From Centrapalus pauciflorus (Eukaryota > Streptophyta > Magnoliopsida > Asterales > Asteraceae): 64,000 nt of DNA. The translations under genes were made by a program, and so were the position numbers. The stretch lies in contig JAANYP010003718.1 of assembly GCA_020465985.1 (NCBI GenBank), positions 372,001-436,000 on the forward strand, read 5' to 3'. The notes below the pieces were generated by a model that was not told the origin of the DNA, did not search any database, and saw only the letters and a program-made list of their open reading frames with translations. Numbering within the stretch: the first letter of the stretch is position 1; each line of letters begins with the position of its first letter. Shown piece after piece: positions 28,591 to 41,618 of this stretch.

Positions 28591-29939
28591 GACTTCCTCC
28601 TTTTTGCCTCTTATCTTTCTCTTTCAATTTTCTAGGATTTTTTTATGTTCCATTTTTCTCTCATGGTATATTTTCAGTCATAGTTCTTTTGATTTAATGG
28701 GCCTAATGGATTACAAGGTTATCACCATATTTGAGCTCTCAAAAGAAAACACACACATACAATCTTAATAATGAGAGTACTGAACGCATACATTGTGAAT
28801 GATTATTGACAAATTTTTTTAAATAAGAATGTATAAACTAAGATTATAAGATTTTTTTCCAAAATAATCATATCTTTATAAATTAATATTCAAAAAATAA
28901 ATCATGTGAATTGTTAAAAAAAATCATATGAATGTTCATGCATAAAATTTTTAAGGATGTAGATATGAATTCACATATATTAATGTTAATTTAAACATGA
29001 ATATGAAATTTTAAAAAAAAAAAGCTTTTTAAAGACGGTATTTTCGAGTACCCTTGATTTTGGATATACATTGTGCAAAAGGAAATACGAAACACCCCCT
29101 TAATAGTTAATATATTAATAATGATGATGATCAAGGTAACATGTACGATAAGTTTAGTAGAGTTGTATTATGTTATGTGTGTTGGTTATCGTTGGCAATA
29201 TAATAAAATTAAAATATAGAAAAAGAAAAAGAAAAAGAAAAGGTTAAAAAAGGAAGAGAAATGAGTAGATGAGATATGAAAGAATCTTCATGGCAGAAGG
29301 AAGGCTATGGCTAATTGCTGCTATGCGTAGACAGTAGATTTGTCCCTTTGAGTTGAGTTGAGTTGAGTGAGCTTGTTTTTGTTTGTGGATAGAAGAAGAT
29401 GCAGCAGGAGACTGTAGACATACACCCCCAAAGTTTCCTACTCGTAATCAACTAACATATATCCACGTAACGTACGCTACGTTGTCTTTATATTTTAATT
29501 TCATGCTCTATTTTTATCAATATTCACGGATCAATAACTTTTTGTTATCGGTGTTATTATTTTTAAAAAGTTAGAATGCCAGAGTTATTTTAGATGCCGA
29601 TCGGGTCGCCAAATTAACAAATACTTCTAGTTAGGATGATAAGATGAAACTGGTTTTCGTTTCCAATGAACCATCAAATTCCGTGGGAGGAGTATTAGAT
29701 TAAATTTTTGCCGGTAGTTTTGGATCCGAATGATGATTGAAACTTGCATTTTGAAAATCATTCAATTGACATATAATATTTTTAGAAACTAGTTAACAAT
29801 TATCATTTAAATCATAACCACAAATAACCTTTCATTAAACAATAAAAAAAAATTATACAAATAAACTGATCACATTATCAAAGGGGAGAGCTGAGGTGTG
29901 AGATGCGATGACCGATTCAAGATTTTCAGAGAAAGAAAT
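28591..29939. other. Intergenic, no gene identified
   Basis: AT-rich with GAAAAA-type purine runs near 29215. A GAGTT repeat lies at 29350-29370. No coding exon recognised. Confidence 0.5.
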
Positions 29940-30315
29940 AATTGCGGGTTCGAGGCGGGGATAATCCTTATTTATCAAACGAGTGCACATGCACTTTAAA
30001 TTAAACTACAACGGGGCGGGTTTGGGGTGCGAATTGGTCATCCCATCCCCGTTTATAATAACCGTAGGATTTTAACGGGGATCCCCGTCGGTTAGGCGGG
30101 GAAAACCGCAGGGATTCGGAGAACCCATTTATAAGAAACGTTTAACTAAACAGTGTAATTTTATTTCGAGATCGTTGTTAAAACTCTACGAGTAAAATTT
30201 ATAGTGATCATATAATAAATAGGTACAAAAATAAATAAAATTATAAAGATAACAATTATAATTTGACTAACAATTATACACATGTGTACAAACAAATAAA
30301 ATATTTATGATCATG

Positions 30316-30346
<31 letters not shown>

Positions 30347-30369
30347 TAATATATATAATATAAATATTT

Positions 30370-30441
<72 letters not shown>

Positions 30442-30621
30442 GAAAATATAAATAAAGTACTTAGTGTTATTTAAAAAATAAGTGGGTATTTAATCGAGTT
30501 ATTGGGGCGGGTATCATACATCTTATCTCCGTTTACAGTAATAGGGTTTGTGGAAAACCCACCCCAGTTTAATCGGTTTTTGATTTTTCCCATCGTTTTC
30601 GGGTTCTTTTTCCCATCCCTA
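29940..30621 (-). mobile_element. GC-rich hAT MITE, family F7, copy 2, with internal TA expansion
   Basis: The right end TCGGGTTCTTTTTCCCATCC plus CTA is the reverse complement of the start of the copy at 15824. ACGGGGCGGGTTTGGGG and ACGGGGATCCCCGT match that copy's other end. A (TA)n tract (about 30330-30435) fills the middle. The left boundary is only approximate. Confidence 0.65.
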
Positions 30622-32799
30622 CATTAAAGGGGAGTTTGATACGGTGAAATCGTAAGAAATGAATTTATTCAAGTCTTAAAAGTCCAAATAATGATAGTCA
30701 CACAATAATAATGAGATGGGTTTAGCGTGAGGAATTAAAGTGTTATTCATTACTTTCTCATTTCAAATTTCCCATTGTGTGATGACTTATGAGACTTATG
30801 CACTGGCTATCTTACGGAGGATCTTGGCCCAATAATAATTTTGCAGCCCAGTTTTAGGTCCAGACGCAACACTTTAATTTTCCGGACTCAACACTATTCA
30901 TTTTTTTTTATTTACCGAAGGCCATATGTAAACATTCCAAGCTTCAACCATAAGTTTCAATAAACATAATAATTTATAGGCTAAAACCTAACACTATCGA
31001 CTTACTTTTTAAAATGTATTGATATATTTTATTGCCAATATACTACTCAGTATTCGCTTCTTTTCTTATCAAAATTAAAATCTAATTTTATTTCTTAAAC
31101 AGTTAAACATGATATGAAATGAATTTTTCATTCATTTTATATTAAGTTTCATCACATTTTTTTTTAGAATATGTGAACCAATATAGCATCTAAAATATAT
31201 CTTAGCAAACCTAAATTAACGAAGTTGTAATTGTAATCGACTAATGTATGCGATTCCATTTTCTTGTTATTATTTTCATTTATTTCAAAGGAAAAAGAAC
31301 TCAATCTAGGGATATGCTATTATTTATTTTGGCATATCAAATAATAAGATGGTTGTGGTTGTAATTTTGATATATTCGTATTAGCAGTAAATTTACAAAA
31401 TGTAAACCGTAATATTACAAGGTAAAATAAAAACACTCCAAAACTTTGAAATAAAATAAAAGTTGATATTGATTGACTGGTGGATTATTTAATATGAAAA
31501 AAAATTATATTATATCATCATCATGTTTACTATAGATTTAATAAAAACAAAATTTAATCCAGTAATTTATTTATAATTACTTTGTATGATTTAATATAGA
31601 TAGATTGATTTAATATGAAAAGTCAGAATATAATGACTGTTTGCCTTTAGTAATAATAATACTATTATTATTGACAAATATTTTTTTGAAGTTGTTTACA
31701 ATTTAATAATTTTCTCATAAATTTTGCATACTTAAAATACTTTTTAATTCGACACTAGTTTCAAATAGATAGAATTATAGAAAGAGTAAATGGACATTTA
31801 TGGTTGTTATGATAAAGTTGGAACAAAGAAGGAATAAAATGGAAGACCGACTCATCAGCAATTAACAATTTCAATTTAGTTCTCCATAACCATAACCATT
31901 GCTGCCAATCACCTCAAATTATTAGGTCAAACACATGATAGATCCCGTTATTTATTTGTTATTATGACATCTTTTGTTACTTATTTAATTTGTTTATGAA
32001 GTCTTTTTTTTTTTTTTTTTAAATAGTATCTTAACATTTGATGTACATTATAACAATAAAATAAAAAAGAAAATATTTGATGTACATTATAACAATAAAA
32101 TAAAAAAGAAAATATTGTTTCAGTAGAATTTTACTAGGGAATTTTTAGTGGTATTTTATGATATCTATGTCGATCCTACTATTTGTTGTATTAAAGACAA
32201 AAACGATAGTAGATAAACTCTCGATTTTGGTACTGAGAGATTCATATAAACACAAAATGGTACATTACAAATTTTGTCACCGTGGCTTAGTAGAATTTAC
32301 AGATTTTGTCTCTTAACATCATTAATTACCCAGACATCCGTAATTTGAGGTTTTGTTCCATATTTGTAAGCTTCTATCGTAAAAATATATGATTTTGTGA
32401 TCTTATTCATACACGTTTGGTTGGGAGTTAGGTGGAAGATGAGAGACAAAAAGGTAAGAAATGATGTTATAAAGATAAAATGGGTATTTTATAAAATTTA
32501 ACATTGAGTCATTAAGTTTAACGGTCAATGAATATAAAAGTGAAACGAAATCTTAAAAATAAAGACCCTTTGATGTAATTAATGAAGTTTAGAGACGAAA
32601 CTTGTAATCTCTACTAACCAATATGGACGGAATTTGTAATTTACTTAAATAAAAAACTCCTAGTATATATATTTAGAAAAGAGAAAGTCATTCGAATATC
32701 GTATTATATATTACTCCATTAAAAGCGGCTAAACGATAATTCTTATTAATTATTAGGATACCCTAAAGATTAAAATTGATTGTAAGATTTAGAAAAGTA
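30622..32799. other. Intergenic, no gene identified
   Basis: AT-rich. A 44-bp direct duplication (ATTTGATGTACATTATAACA and onwards) lies at about 32035-32115. The region 32270-32650 has inverted-repeat words around TTACAGATTTTGTCTC and is probably another small MITE. Confidence 0.5.
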
Positions 32800-32975
32800 T
32801 AAACCTCTCTCTCCATAAACAAAAACCCTAAAACCCAGAAATTGACAAGAAGAAAGCCATCAATCAATACATAGATTACGCATAAGAATAAGACTGTCCA
32901 CATCAAGAATTGAACAAAAAGCTAGGTTCCGGAAACCACCTTCATCCACCCTTCCAATCTACATTCTCAATTGCG
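32800..32975 (+). promoter_or_regulatory. Possible transcription start region with telo-box (orphan 5' exon)
   Basis: A pyrimidine patch CTCTCTCTCC is followed by AAACCCTA AAACCC (telo-box at 32823-32830), a purine-rich leader-like stretch and a donor-like GTACGTACG at about 32976. This is the architecture of many plant 5' UTRs. No coding exon follows within the next 3 kb, so it may be a remnant or a non-coding transcript. Inference only. Confidence 0.3.
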
Positions 32976-33001
32976 GTACGTACGTTTCTCCAAATTATTC
33001 C

Positions 33002-33610
<609 letters not shown>

Positions 33611-33615
<5 letters not shown>

Positions 33616-34035
33616 TAGGGTTGGGTTCCGGTAAGAACCTTTTATATTTGTAAGAACGTGAAAACCACTCCAAAATGCACAAATTTATACATCAAATACA
33701 TAAATTTGAAATTAAATTTATAACTTAAAATCATTAAAGGTCTTCAATATTAATAAATTGATAATCTAACATTAAAATTATCTTTAAAACTTAAATTCAT
33801 TAAATTATACACTAAATGCACAAATATGAATGTTAAATGCACAAATTTTGTCAAATCCATAAATTCGTAAATAAAGTGGACAGATATATCATTAGATGTG
33901 TAAATGTTTACATGAAATGTATAAATTTATTAAATGTATTAATTTTAGTATCAAATGCACAATTTTATATGCATAAATTTTAAAGTGGTTCTCGCGTTCT
34001 TACGAAATAAAGGGATTCTGATGTGAACCAGACCC
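33611..34035 (+). mobile_element. TA-tract MITE, family F4, copy 2
   Basis: Starts in GGGTATAGGGTTGGGTTCCG after (TA)n and ends GATGTGAACCAGACCCTC. The first 180 bases align with the copy at 10847 (CATCAAATACATAAATTT, AAATTAAATTTATAACTTA). Non-coding. Confidence 0.78.
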
Positions 34036-35932
34036 TCTATCAATGAAGCTTCTTGTTTGTTTCGTCTTGATCTATATATGTTTCGTATGTCGTGTAGATT
34101 AGTCATCGATGGTTTGTAAGTTGTCCTACTTATCATACCCATGATCCATGAATTATTGTATTATTATTATTATATAATCAAAATAATTATTAATGCATCC
34201 AGGTAAGGCCTCTCATGTGCCCTTGTTTTTATTCAAAATATTTTACTTCAAGAATTGAAGCACATCGAATTTTCAGCATAATTTCTTGCAATTTGACAGA
34301 TGGGTATCATTTTTAAGAATAGATTATTTCAGAACAATGAATTCACGTAACAATATATGGATATTTTGTTATCTTATTTGACGTGTGGTTCGTGGAATTG
34401 AATACAAATGACTTGGATTTTAAATTTTAGTTATAATATGTTTGTTGGCAGGAGATAAAAGATAGTTTTTAGTATCGGTTAAGGATATAGTTTGGAATAT
34501 AATTAATGTATGGATTGTAATGTTATTCACGTATGATTTGATAGGAATATCATGTTCTCATAAACAAATAATTTAATGGCAAATAATTAAACTTTAACTT
34601 TTCATATTTGTTATTAAAAGTTTAAAACAAACAAAATTCATATTCCAGCTATCTTAGAGCATGCATTTGCTTGCTACAGGAATGCCCTTTTGTTGTTCTC
34701 CCTTGAAGATATATCTTTGTTAAGATGCTTTAAAAGAGGTAACACGTACGTACACAAACACTAAAAATCTTAAAATGGGACGTGCATTGCTTAATAAATT
34801 GGGACTTAAAAGAATCAATTAATTTGCAATAGAAAGCAAGTTGAGAAAGGTCTAGTTTTCTCCATCCTGTGTCCTATAAGTACGAGAAAGAATAAAGAAC
34901 AAAAAGCAATTGATTTGACAATAGATTTGTATGATGAATTTATATTTTTTTCCTTCATAATACTGTATTGAATAAAATTAGAAGAGTTATGTTAGGGTCA
35001 GTGTCACATAAAGGTATTTTATGAGATGTATCAATTTATATGTGGTGGAAGACAAAAGTCAAAACTAATATGTTGAATTAAAGATGTTGGTTAAAAGGAA
35101 ATACGTGTCTCGTTTATTCAAGAAACCTTTTTACTTTAGTGCATCAACACTCAATAGAATGGATTATAGATGGTGAAGGTAACCAGGTGGGCTTGTTTTC
35201 TTTTCTTTTCTTGGCTTCTTAGGCTTAGTGTCACACTCAGTCACATTGTTTACAGTTATGATAATTGACCTTTTGGTCAAATCATAATTTATGGCATTTG
35301 AATTCACCATTGCGTACGTTTTTGGTCATTTTAGATATGAAAGTTGTGATTAAAAAATGTAAAGAAATTTGTTTCAACAAGATGACCAGGCTCCTTTAGG
35401 TAGATTGCGGTGAAAACACAATAGTTGTTATTGCAACGGATAATCAAAACAGTTTTAACATGTTAAAAGGCGTTATTAATAGTTTTTTTAGAATGATTGT
35501 TAAATCATAATTAAGTGATATATATAGAGAAGTTAATAGTTTGTTAAACAATTTAATAAATTAGAAACTATTACGTTAATTAACAAGTGCTTTTAATTTT
35601 ATAATCGTTATGTAATCATATCTTTAATTTAGGTTGGTATTGGATGCCTTTATGTATAAAAATAAATTACTTGAATAATAAATTGGAAGACACTAGTAGA
35701 AAATGAGTGACAGGGTGCTTGCTATATATATGTTAAGTAACCTCTTGAGATGGTGAAAGCTGTGATATCTTTCTGGTTCTGTGCTTGATACCGCCATTGT
35801 TGGATTTGTATCAAGGTATAAGTATAACTCATCATATATACATATATCCTAATTAAGATAAAAAAGATTGTGATTTTTTTTTTTTTATTTATCATATTTT
35901 ATTAGAAATTAGAGCAAGGAGAGGAGAGGAGA
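34036..35932. other. Intergenic and SLAH upstream region
   Basis: No gene seen. The last few hundred bases should contain the promoter and 5' UTR of the first SLAH gene; no element is assigned. Confidence 0.5.
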
Positions 35933-37843
35933 ATGGAAGACATGGAAAGTGTTGGAATGGCAGCAGCAGATGCCAATCAGATAATGAGTTTTGAGGATGC
36001 AGATGCTCTTCCCACTATCTTTATGCCTATGGTAGGTTCGTTGGTTACTGCTACTGCTACTGCTATTGCTAGCTAATATATATAAATGATAAATGTATGG
36101 TGTTTGATTTTGGCAGGAGGAGGATGGAAATGAGGTGGAAACGGATCAACAAATAACCGAATCGGTTTCCATTAGCATGCCAGCAGATGCCAAAAGGGTT
36201 GCATTCAATTTCAAGGATCGCATCGGACTCCAACAAGACAGTCACACAAACACTGAAACTGATGAAAAGAACCCCAGCCCCAGCCCCAGCCCCAGGACAG
36301 ATGACAACAGATACAACTCCTTCAAAACATGGTCCGGTCGTCTCGAGAGACAACTATCAACGTTGCGTGGCAAGTCACGCAACGATCCCCCTCCCCGTAA
36401 TCTTCAAGGGGAGACTTTATCCGTCGATAGATACTTTGACGCTTTACAAGGACCCGAATTGGAGACTCTTAGGGTGGCTACCTACTTGATTACTACTATA
36501 CCTCTCTTTCTTTTATACATACATACATACATACATACGTATATATATACGTATCCCATTTATGTTAATTGCATTGTGTTTAACAGCCTTTAGAAGAAAT
36601 AATGCTCCCCGAGGATAAAAAGTGGCCATTTCTTCTTCGTTATCCCATCTCGTCATTCGGTATATGTCTCGGTGTTAGCAGCCAAGCGATTATGTGGAAA
36701 CATTTGGCCTACTCACATTTCCTTCATATAAGCCTTGGAATCAACTATACATTATGGTGCATCTCCATCATTCTCTTTGCGCTTGTGGCCTCAACATACC
36801 TTCTAAAACTCATCTTTTACTTTGAAGCTGTTAGAAGAGAATACTACCACCCCATTCGTGTCAACTTCTTTTTCGCCCCATGGATTGCCTTACTCTTTTT
36901 GGCCATTGGAGTTCCCGAACGGATCACCACAAAGCTGCCTCATTCTTTGTGGTATGTGCTAATGACCCCCATTTTCTGTCTGGAGCTTAAGATTTACGGC
37001 CAATGGATGTCCGGAGGGCAGCGACGGTTGTCAAAGGTGGCGAACCCATCAAATCATTTATCTGTTGTCGGGAATTTTGTGGGGGCACTGTTGGGGGCGT
37101 CGATGGGGTTGAAAGAAGGCCCGATTTTCTTCTTTGGGGTTGGGTTGGCTCACTATACGGTCTTGTTTGTGACCTTGTATCAAAGGCTTCCGACCAACGA
37201 AACTCTCCCGAAAGAGCTCCATCCTGTGTTCTTTCTGTTTGTTGCTGCGCCGAGTGTGGCTTCCATGGCATGGGCCAAAATCAATGGATCATTCGATTAT
37301 GGATCACGGATTGCGTACTTCATTGCCTTGTTTCTCTATTTCTCCCTGGTTAGTTCAACTTCAACATTTCTTCATATCGGATTCAACATGCTGTGTCTTT
37401 CAGTATTTGCTAATCTAATCTGCATTGATTTGCAGGCGGTTCGAGTAAATTTCTTCAGGGGATTCAGGTTCTCATTGGCATGGTGGGCTTACACTTTCCC
37501 AATGACAGGAGCTGCAATCGCCACAATCAGATACTCGAGTGAGGTCTCAAACGTAGTAACCAAGGCCTTATCATTAACCCTGTCGACTGCTGCCACGGTA
37601 ACTGTTACGGGGTTACTAATAACGACTGTCGTTCATGCTTTCGTGTTACGAGACCTCTTCCCGAACGATATAGGGATTGCGATTAGTGACCAGAAACCAA
37701 AAACGCAATGGAAATGGCACCATCGGAACACATGTGGGTCGGCCAAGGACATCGAAGATCCACGTAAATCCTCCAGCTCCGGCGAGGTTCCGGTGATATA
37801 TCCGGCATCAAATGTAAAACCAATATCAGTGCGAGTATTGTAG
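35933..37843 (+). CDS. SLAC1-homologue S-type anion channel (SLAH2/SLAH3-like), upstream tandem copy
   Basis: Four exons, all phase 0 and GT-AG: 35933-36031, 36117-36473, 36587-37348 and 37436-37843. The product is 541 aa. The cytosolic N-terminus includes ESVSISMPADAKRVAF, then SFKTWSGRLERQLSTLRGK, then RYFDALQGPELETLR. The TDT/SLAC1 pore domain starts at KKWPFLLRYPISSFG and continues through REYYHPIRVNFFFAPW, GQWMSGGQRRLSKVANP, NHLSVVGNFVGALLGASMG, ELHPVFFLFVAAPS and WWAYTFPMTGAAIATI. About ten membrane helices are expected. Family members are plasma-membrane chloride/nitrate channels opened by OST1, CPK and CIPK phosphorylation of the termini. The ETLR...EEIMLP junction favours the SLAH2/3 branch. 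The last intron (37349-37435) is stop-free. Confidence 0.93.
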
Positions 37844-38831
37844 TTACAGTAATGATCTAATCAATTGAAATGGATTAATTCTCACTTTTAATTAATTTCT
37901 TTATTTCATTTTGACAAGTGTCATAATCATTTTTTTAGGCAGTGTAGCTGATATAGTAAAGGTTTTTTTTTTTTTTTTTTTAATTTTAAAACTATAAATT
38001 CAAAAGAGTTGAATTAATATCATAAAACTCAAAAGAAAAAAATAAATAAATAACTGTTTATCGTGTAATAGATTTCCCTTTGGGTATAGCAAATAACAGA
38101 ACATTAGATCTTCCATTGGATCATACGCATCACCATTAACATAGATAGATAGATAGATACATACCAATGTCCATGAAAATCGGCTGTAAAATTGGGTTAC
38201 TTATGCGTGATGCATTTGACCATTTTTTACAAAGAATAAAAAAGAAAAGAAGTTTTTCTGGATTTGGCGGGTACATCATTCTCCCTGAAACTGAAATCAC
38301 GATCATAGAAGTCCCCCTCTGAACCAAATTTTGGTATCAGATTGGGGGAATTTGGTGGTTCTTGTTTTGGGGGAAATGATGTCCATGAAGAAACAAACAA
38401 TAATCTAACATAACATACAACATTGTCCGGAGCCCCAACTCATTGAATTGAAGATCCACCAATTTCCTCCATATTTTTTACTCAAAGGTACATCTTTTAA
38501 TTGTTTATATCCATAATATCACATTATATATATATTTATTATGACTCTGATTCCCAGGAGCGTAATTGCTTATTCCATTGTATATATAGTTTTGTAACAG
38601 AGCCCCAAATCAAAATGTAGTAGAAACCAATCAATCATATAAGTATGAAGTGCATAATTTGACACGAAAACAAGGATGCATGGGTTGGAATAGCAAATAT
38701 ATTGAAATAGATTTTGGATGATGGCATGGGGCCTGTGAGGTAGATGAAAATGGCATGGATGTTTGTTTGTAAATTGAAATTGAAATTGAAATTGAAATTG
38801 TATCACAGTTAGGCTGGGAAATTGAGATCGA
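37844..38831. other. Intergenic spacer between the two SLAH genes
   Basis: About 1 kb. A poly-T run lies at 37963-37982 and a (TTGAAA)n hexanucleotide repeat at about 38775-38805, just before the second SLAH start. No exon equivalent to the first exon of the upstream copy was found. Confidence 0.5.
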
Positions 38832-40470
38832 ATGATGGAGAAGAAGCAGCAAGATATTGATGAGAGTTATTGGAACCAAGAAAAAGCAGAAAGTGTTAGC
38901 ATTAAAATGCCACCCTCTCCAACTAAAACAAAAAAAGTTTCTTTTAAAGATGATGTTCAAGTTCAAGTTCAGGTACAAGTAGCCAACAAGGAAGATGAGG
39001 AGAAGAAGCTTCATTCCACAATCCCAAATGTAGATTCTGGAAAACTCAAGGCAAACGGATACAAATCTTTCAAAACATTTGCACCTCAACACATTGGCTC
39101 CAAATCACCCAAGGACACTCCGCAGCCACACGTGTCCGCCAGCAGGTACTTCGATGCTTTACAAGGACCCGAATTGGACACACTTAAGGTACATCAACCT
39201 TAATCTCAATCTAAATCTATTTCTTTTTGGTTAATTAATCTTTCTTAATTAACAATGACAGCCTTCGGAGCAAATAATGCTCCCCGATGATCAAAAATGG
39301 CCGTTCCTTCTTCGTTATCCAATCACAACATTTGGTATATGTCTGGGCATTAGCAGCCAAGCAATACTGTGGAAAAACCTGGCAACAAATGCTTCAACAG
39401 ACTTCCTTAATGTAAGCCTCACTGGTAACCTTATACTGTGGTTCCTATCTGTCCTTGTTTACATCCTCGTGGCTTCAACCTACCTTTTAAAAGTAATCCT
39501 GTATTTCAAAGCGGTTCAACGAGAATACTACCATCCCATCAGGATCAACTTCTTTTTTGCCCCGTGGGTAGCGTTGCTTTTCTTGGCCATCGGAGTTCCG
39601 CCATCCATCACCACCGACCTGCCTCCATTCTTGTGGTACGTGTTAATGGCCCCGATATTCTTTCTAGAGCTTAAGATTTACGGGCAATGGATGTCGGGTG
39701 GGCAACGACGGCTCTCAAAGGTGGCGAACCCGTCTAATCATTTATCAGTGGTTGGGAATTTTGTGGGGGCGTTGTTGGGGGCATCAATGGGATTACGAGA
39801 AGGGCCGCTTTTCTTTTTCGCCGTCGGATTGGCTCACTACACAGTGTTGTTTGTGACATTGTACCAGAGGCTTCCTACAAACCAAACACTTCCAAAAGAG
39901 CTTCATCCTGTTTTCTTTCTGTTTGTTGCTGCTCCGAGTGTTGGTTCCATGGCTTGGGCGCAACTTAGCGGGTCGTTCGATTTTTGCTCACGAATCATCT
40001 ACTTCATTGCCTTGTTCCTTTATTTCTCACTGGTCAGTTTCTACTTTCTTGGAATTGAATATGAATATTCAAGGGAACTGACTTCAATTAACCAAGTAAA
40101 TGTAATTAATATAAGTTTATTGTTTAATTTGTAGGCGGTTCGTGTGAATTTCTTTAGAGGATCCAAGTTTTCGATGACATGGTGGGCTTACACATTCCCA
40201 ATGACGGGAGCTGCAATCGCGACGATAAAATACGCGGACGAGGTGTCAACGATAGCAACTAGAATGCTATTGGTTAGCCTGTCAGGGGTGGCGTGTGTTA
40301 TCGTGTGGTTCCTGTTCATATCGACGATTCTACATGGTGTTGTTTATCAAGATTTGTTCCCCAACGACATGGGTATTGCAATTAGTTGCACCAAATCAAA
40401 AAGCGATTGGAAATGGTCTTTGGATGACAAGAAAGATGTACAGGAGATATCTCAAGACTCAACCAATTAA
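38832..40470 (+). CDS. SLAC1-homologue S-type anion channel, downstream tandem copy
   Basis: Three exons, phase 0, GT-AG: 38832-39188, 39262-40032 and 40135-40470. The product is 487 aa starting at the first of two adjacent ATGs (MMEKKQQ). The pore domain matches the upstream copy closely: KWPFLLRYPITTFG, REYYHPIRINFFFAPW, GQWMSGGQRRLSKVANP, NHLSVVGNFVGALLGASMG, WWAYTFPMTGAAIATI. The N-terminus is shorter. It keeps ESVSIKMP and SRYFDALQGPELDTLK, but where the upstream copy has TWSGRLERQLSTLRGK this one has TFAPQHIGSKSPKD. A hexanucleotide expansion encodes VQVQVQVQV. Same strand and about 1 kb downstream, so a tandem duplicate. Transport function is inferred from the family. Confidence 0.92.
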
Positions 40471-41610
40471 CTTTAAATTAAAAGGATTAGGGTTCGTTAG
40501 GTCAACTGAATACTGATACATACATACATTAATTAGGTCATGTTTGGTTACCTCTTAATGGAATTATTAAGAGGTCATTTTACCTTTGAATGACTTGTTA
40601 ATGATTCCATTAAGAACTAAACATAGAACCCTTTAATTTAATTTTGTTAAATGAGTCAGTCTCATCAAAGAAAGGAGGAGCAGAGGAAGTTTGAATATCC
40701 TGGTTACTGTTTAGGACTAGGAAGGAGCAAGTTCCAATTTCCAATGATAGTTGGTCTTGGATATGATGTAGATATTTGAGGCTTGAAAGTAACAATGTTG
40801 TTGTCTTTTCTTTCAATTTTTGGTTTTCTACTAAACTAAACCGTGAATAAGTAAGTTGGACTTGTTTTATTATATATGGGAAAATGTTGTTTCTTTATCC
40901 TAATTAAATTCTATTTTGGTTATAAAAAGAAGGAAGACAGGCAGGCATTTTTAAAAGACATCCATCATTTTGATAGTAAATGATCATTGTGAATCACTAA
41001 TAATCATATATTACTCTCTTTTTATGAATTTTAATAAGTTACCTCTCATTAAAGTAAAACATAGTTTAATACTTTAAGTTTAATCACATATTACTCTCCT
41101 TTTGAATAATATATATCAGAAGTGCAAAATCATTTTTCAAGAATTTTGGTCCTACATATATCATATATCAGGTAAAAAAAAAAACCATATATGTTGTTGG
41201 AAGACAACTTCTCCTTAATTTGTTGTTTTTTTCCTCTCAGACACTGTCGTTGTCATCTTTAGTCATATATGCAAGCAAAATTAAAAACAAAAACAAAAAC
41301 GATCGGAATGGAATGGAAAGAAATGAAATAAAATAGAATAGAAGTGTTGTCATGTGACATGCATGTGAAATGTTGGGGTTTTTGTGTGACAGAAAATTGT
41401 TGTGGTGTTATGTAATCCTATGATAGACAAGACTCATCCAATAATTTCATTGTAACTTGTAAGAAGAAGAATATGGTGACCATTCCCTTTATAATAGTAA
41501 CATATAATAACAAATAATACCCATACCCATACTCATACCCTGCAGGCTTCTTATTCTTTGTCACATTTCAAGAAAACCCCCACACACTGCCTTTTTTGCT
41601 CTTTAAACGA
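40471..41610. other. Intergenic, with a small MITE at about 40538-40628
   Basis: GTCATGTTTGGTTACCTCTT and AAGAACTAAACATAGAACC are inverted, about 90 bp apart, with CTTAATGGAAT/ATTCCATTAAG inside. A related sequence is interrupted at about 48225-48289. The rest shows no gene. Confidence 0.5.
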
Positions 41611-41618
41611 TATATATA

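Noticed and set aside
36987..37353. Long overlapping frames inside the SLAH exon on both strands
   Set aside because: Shadows of the real coding frame, whose conserved channel motifs are unambiguous.
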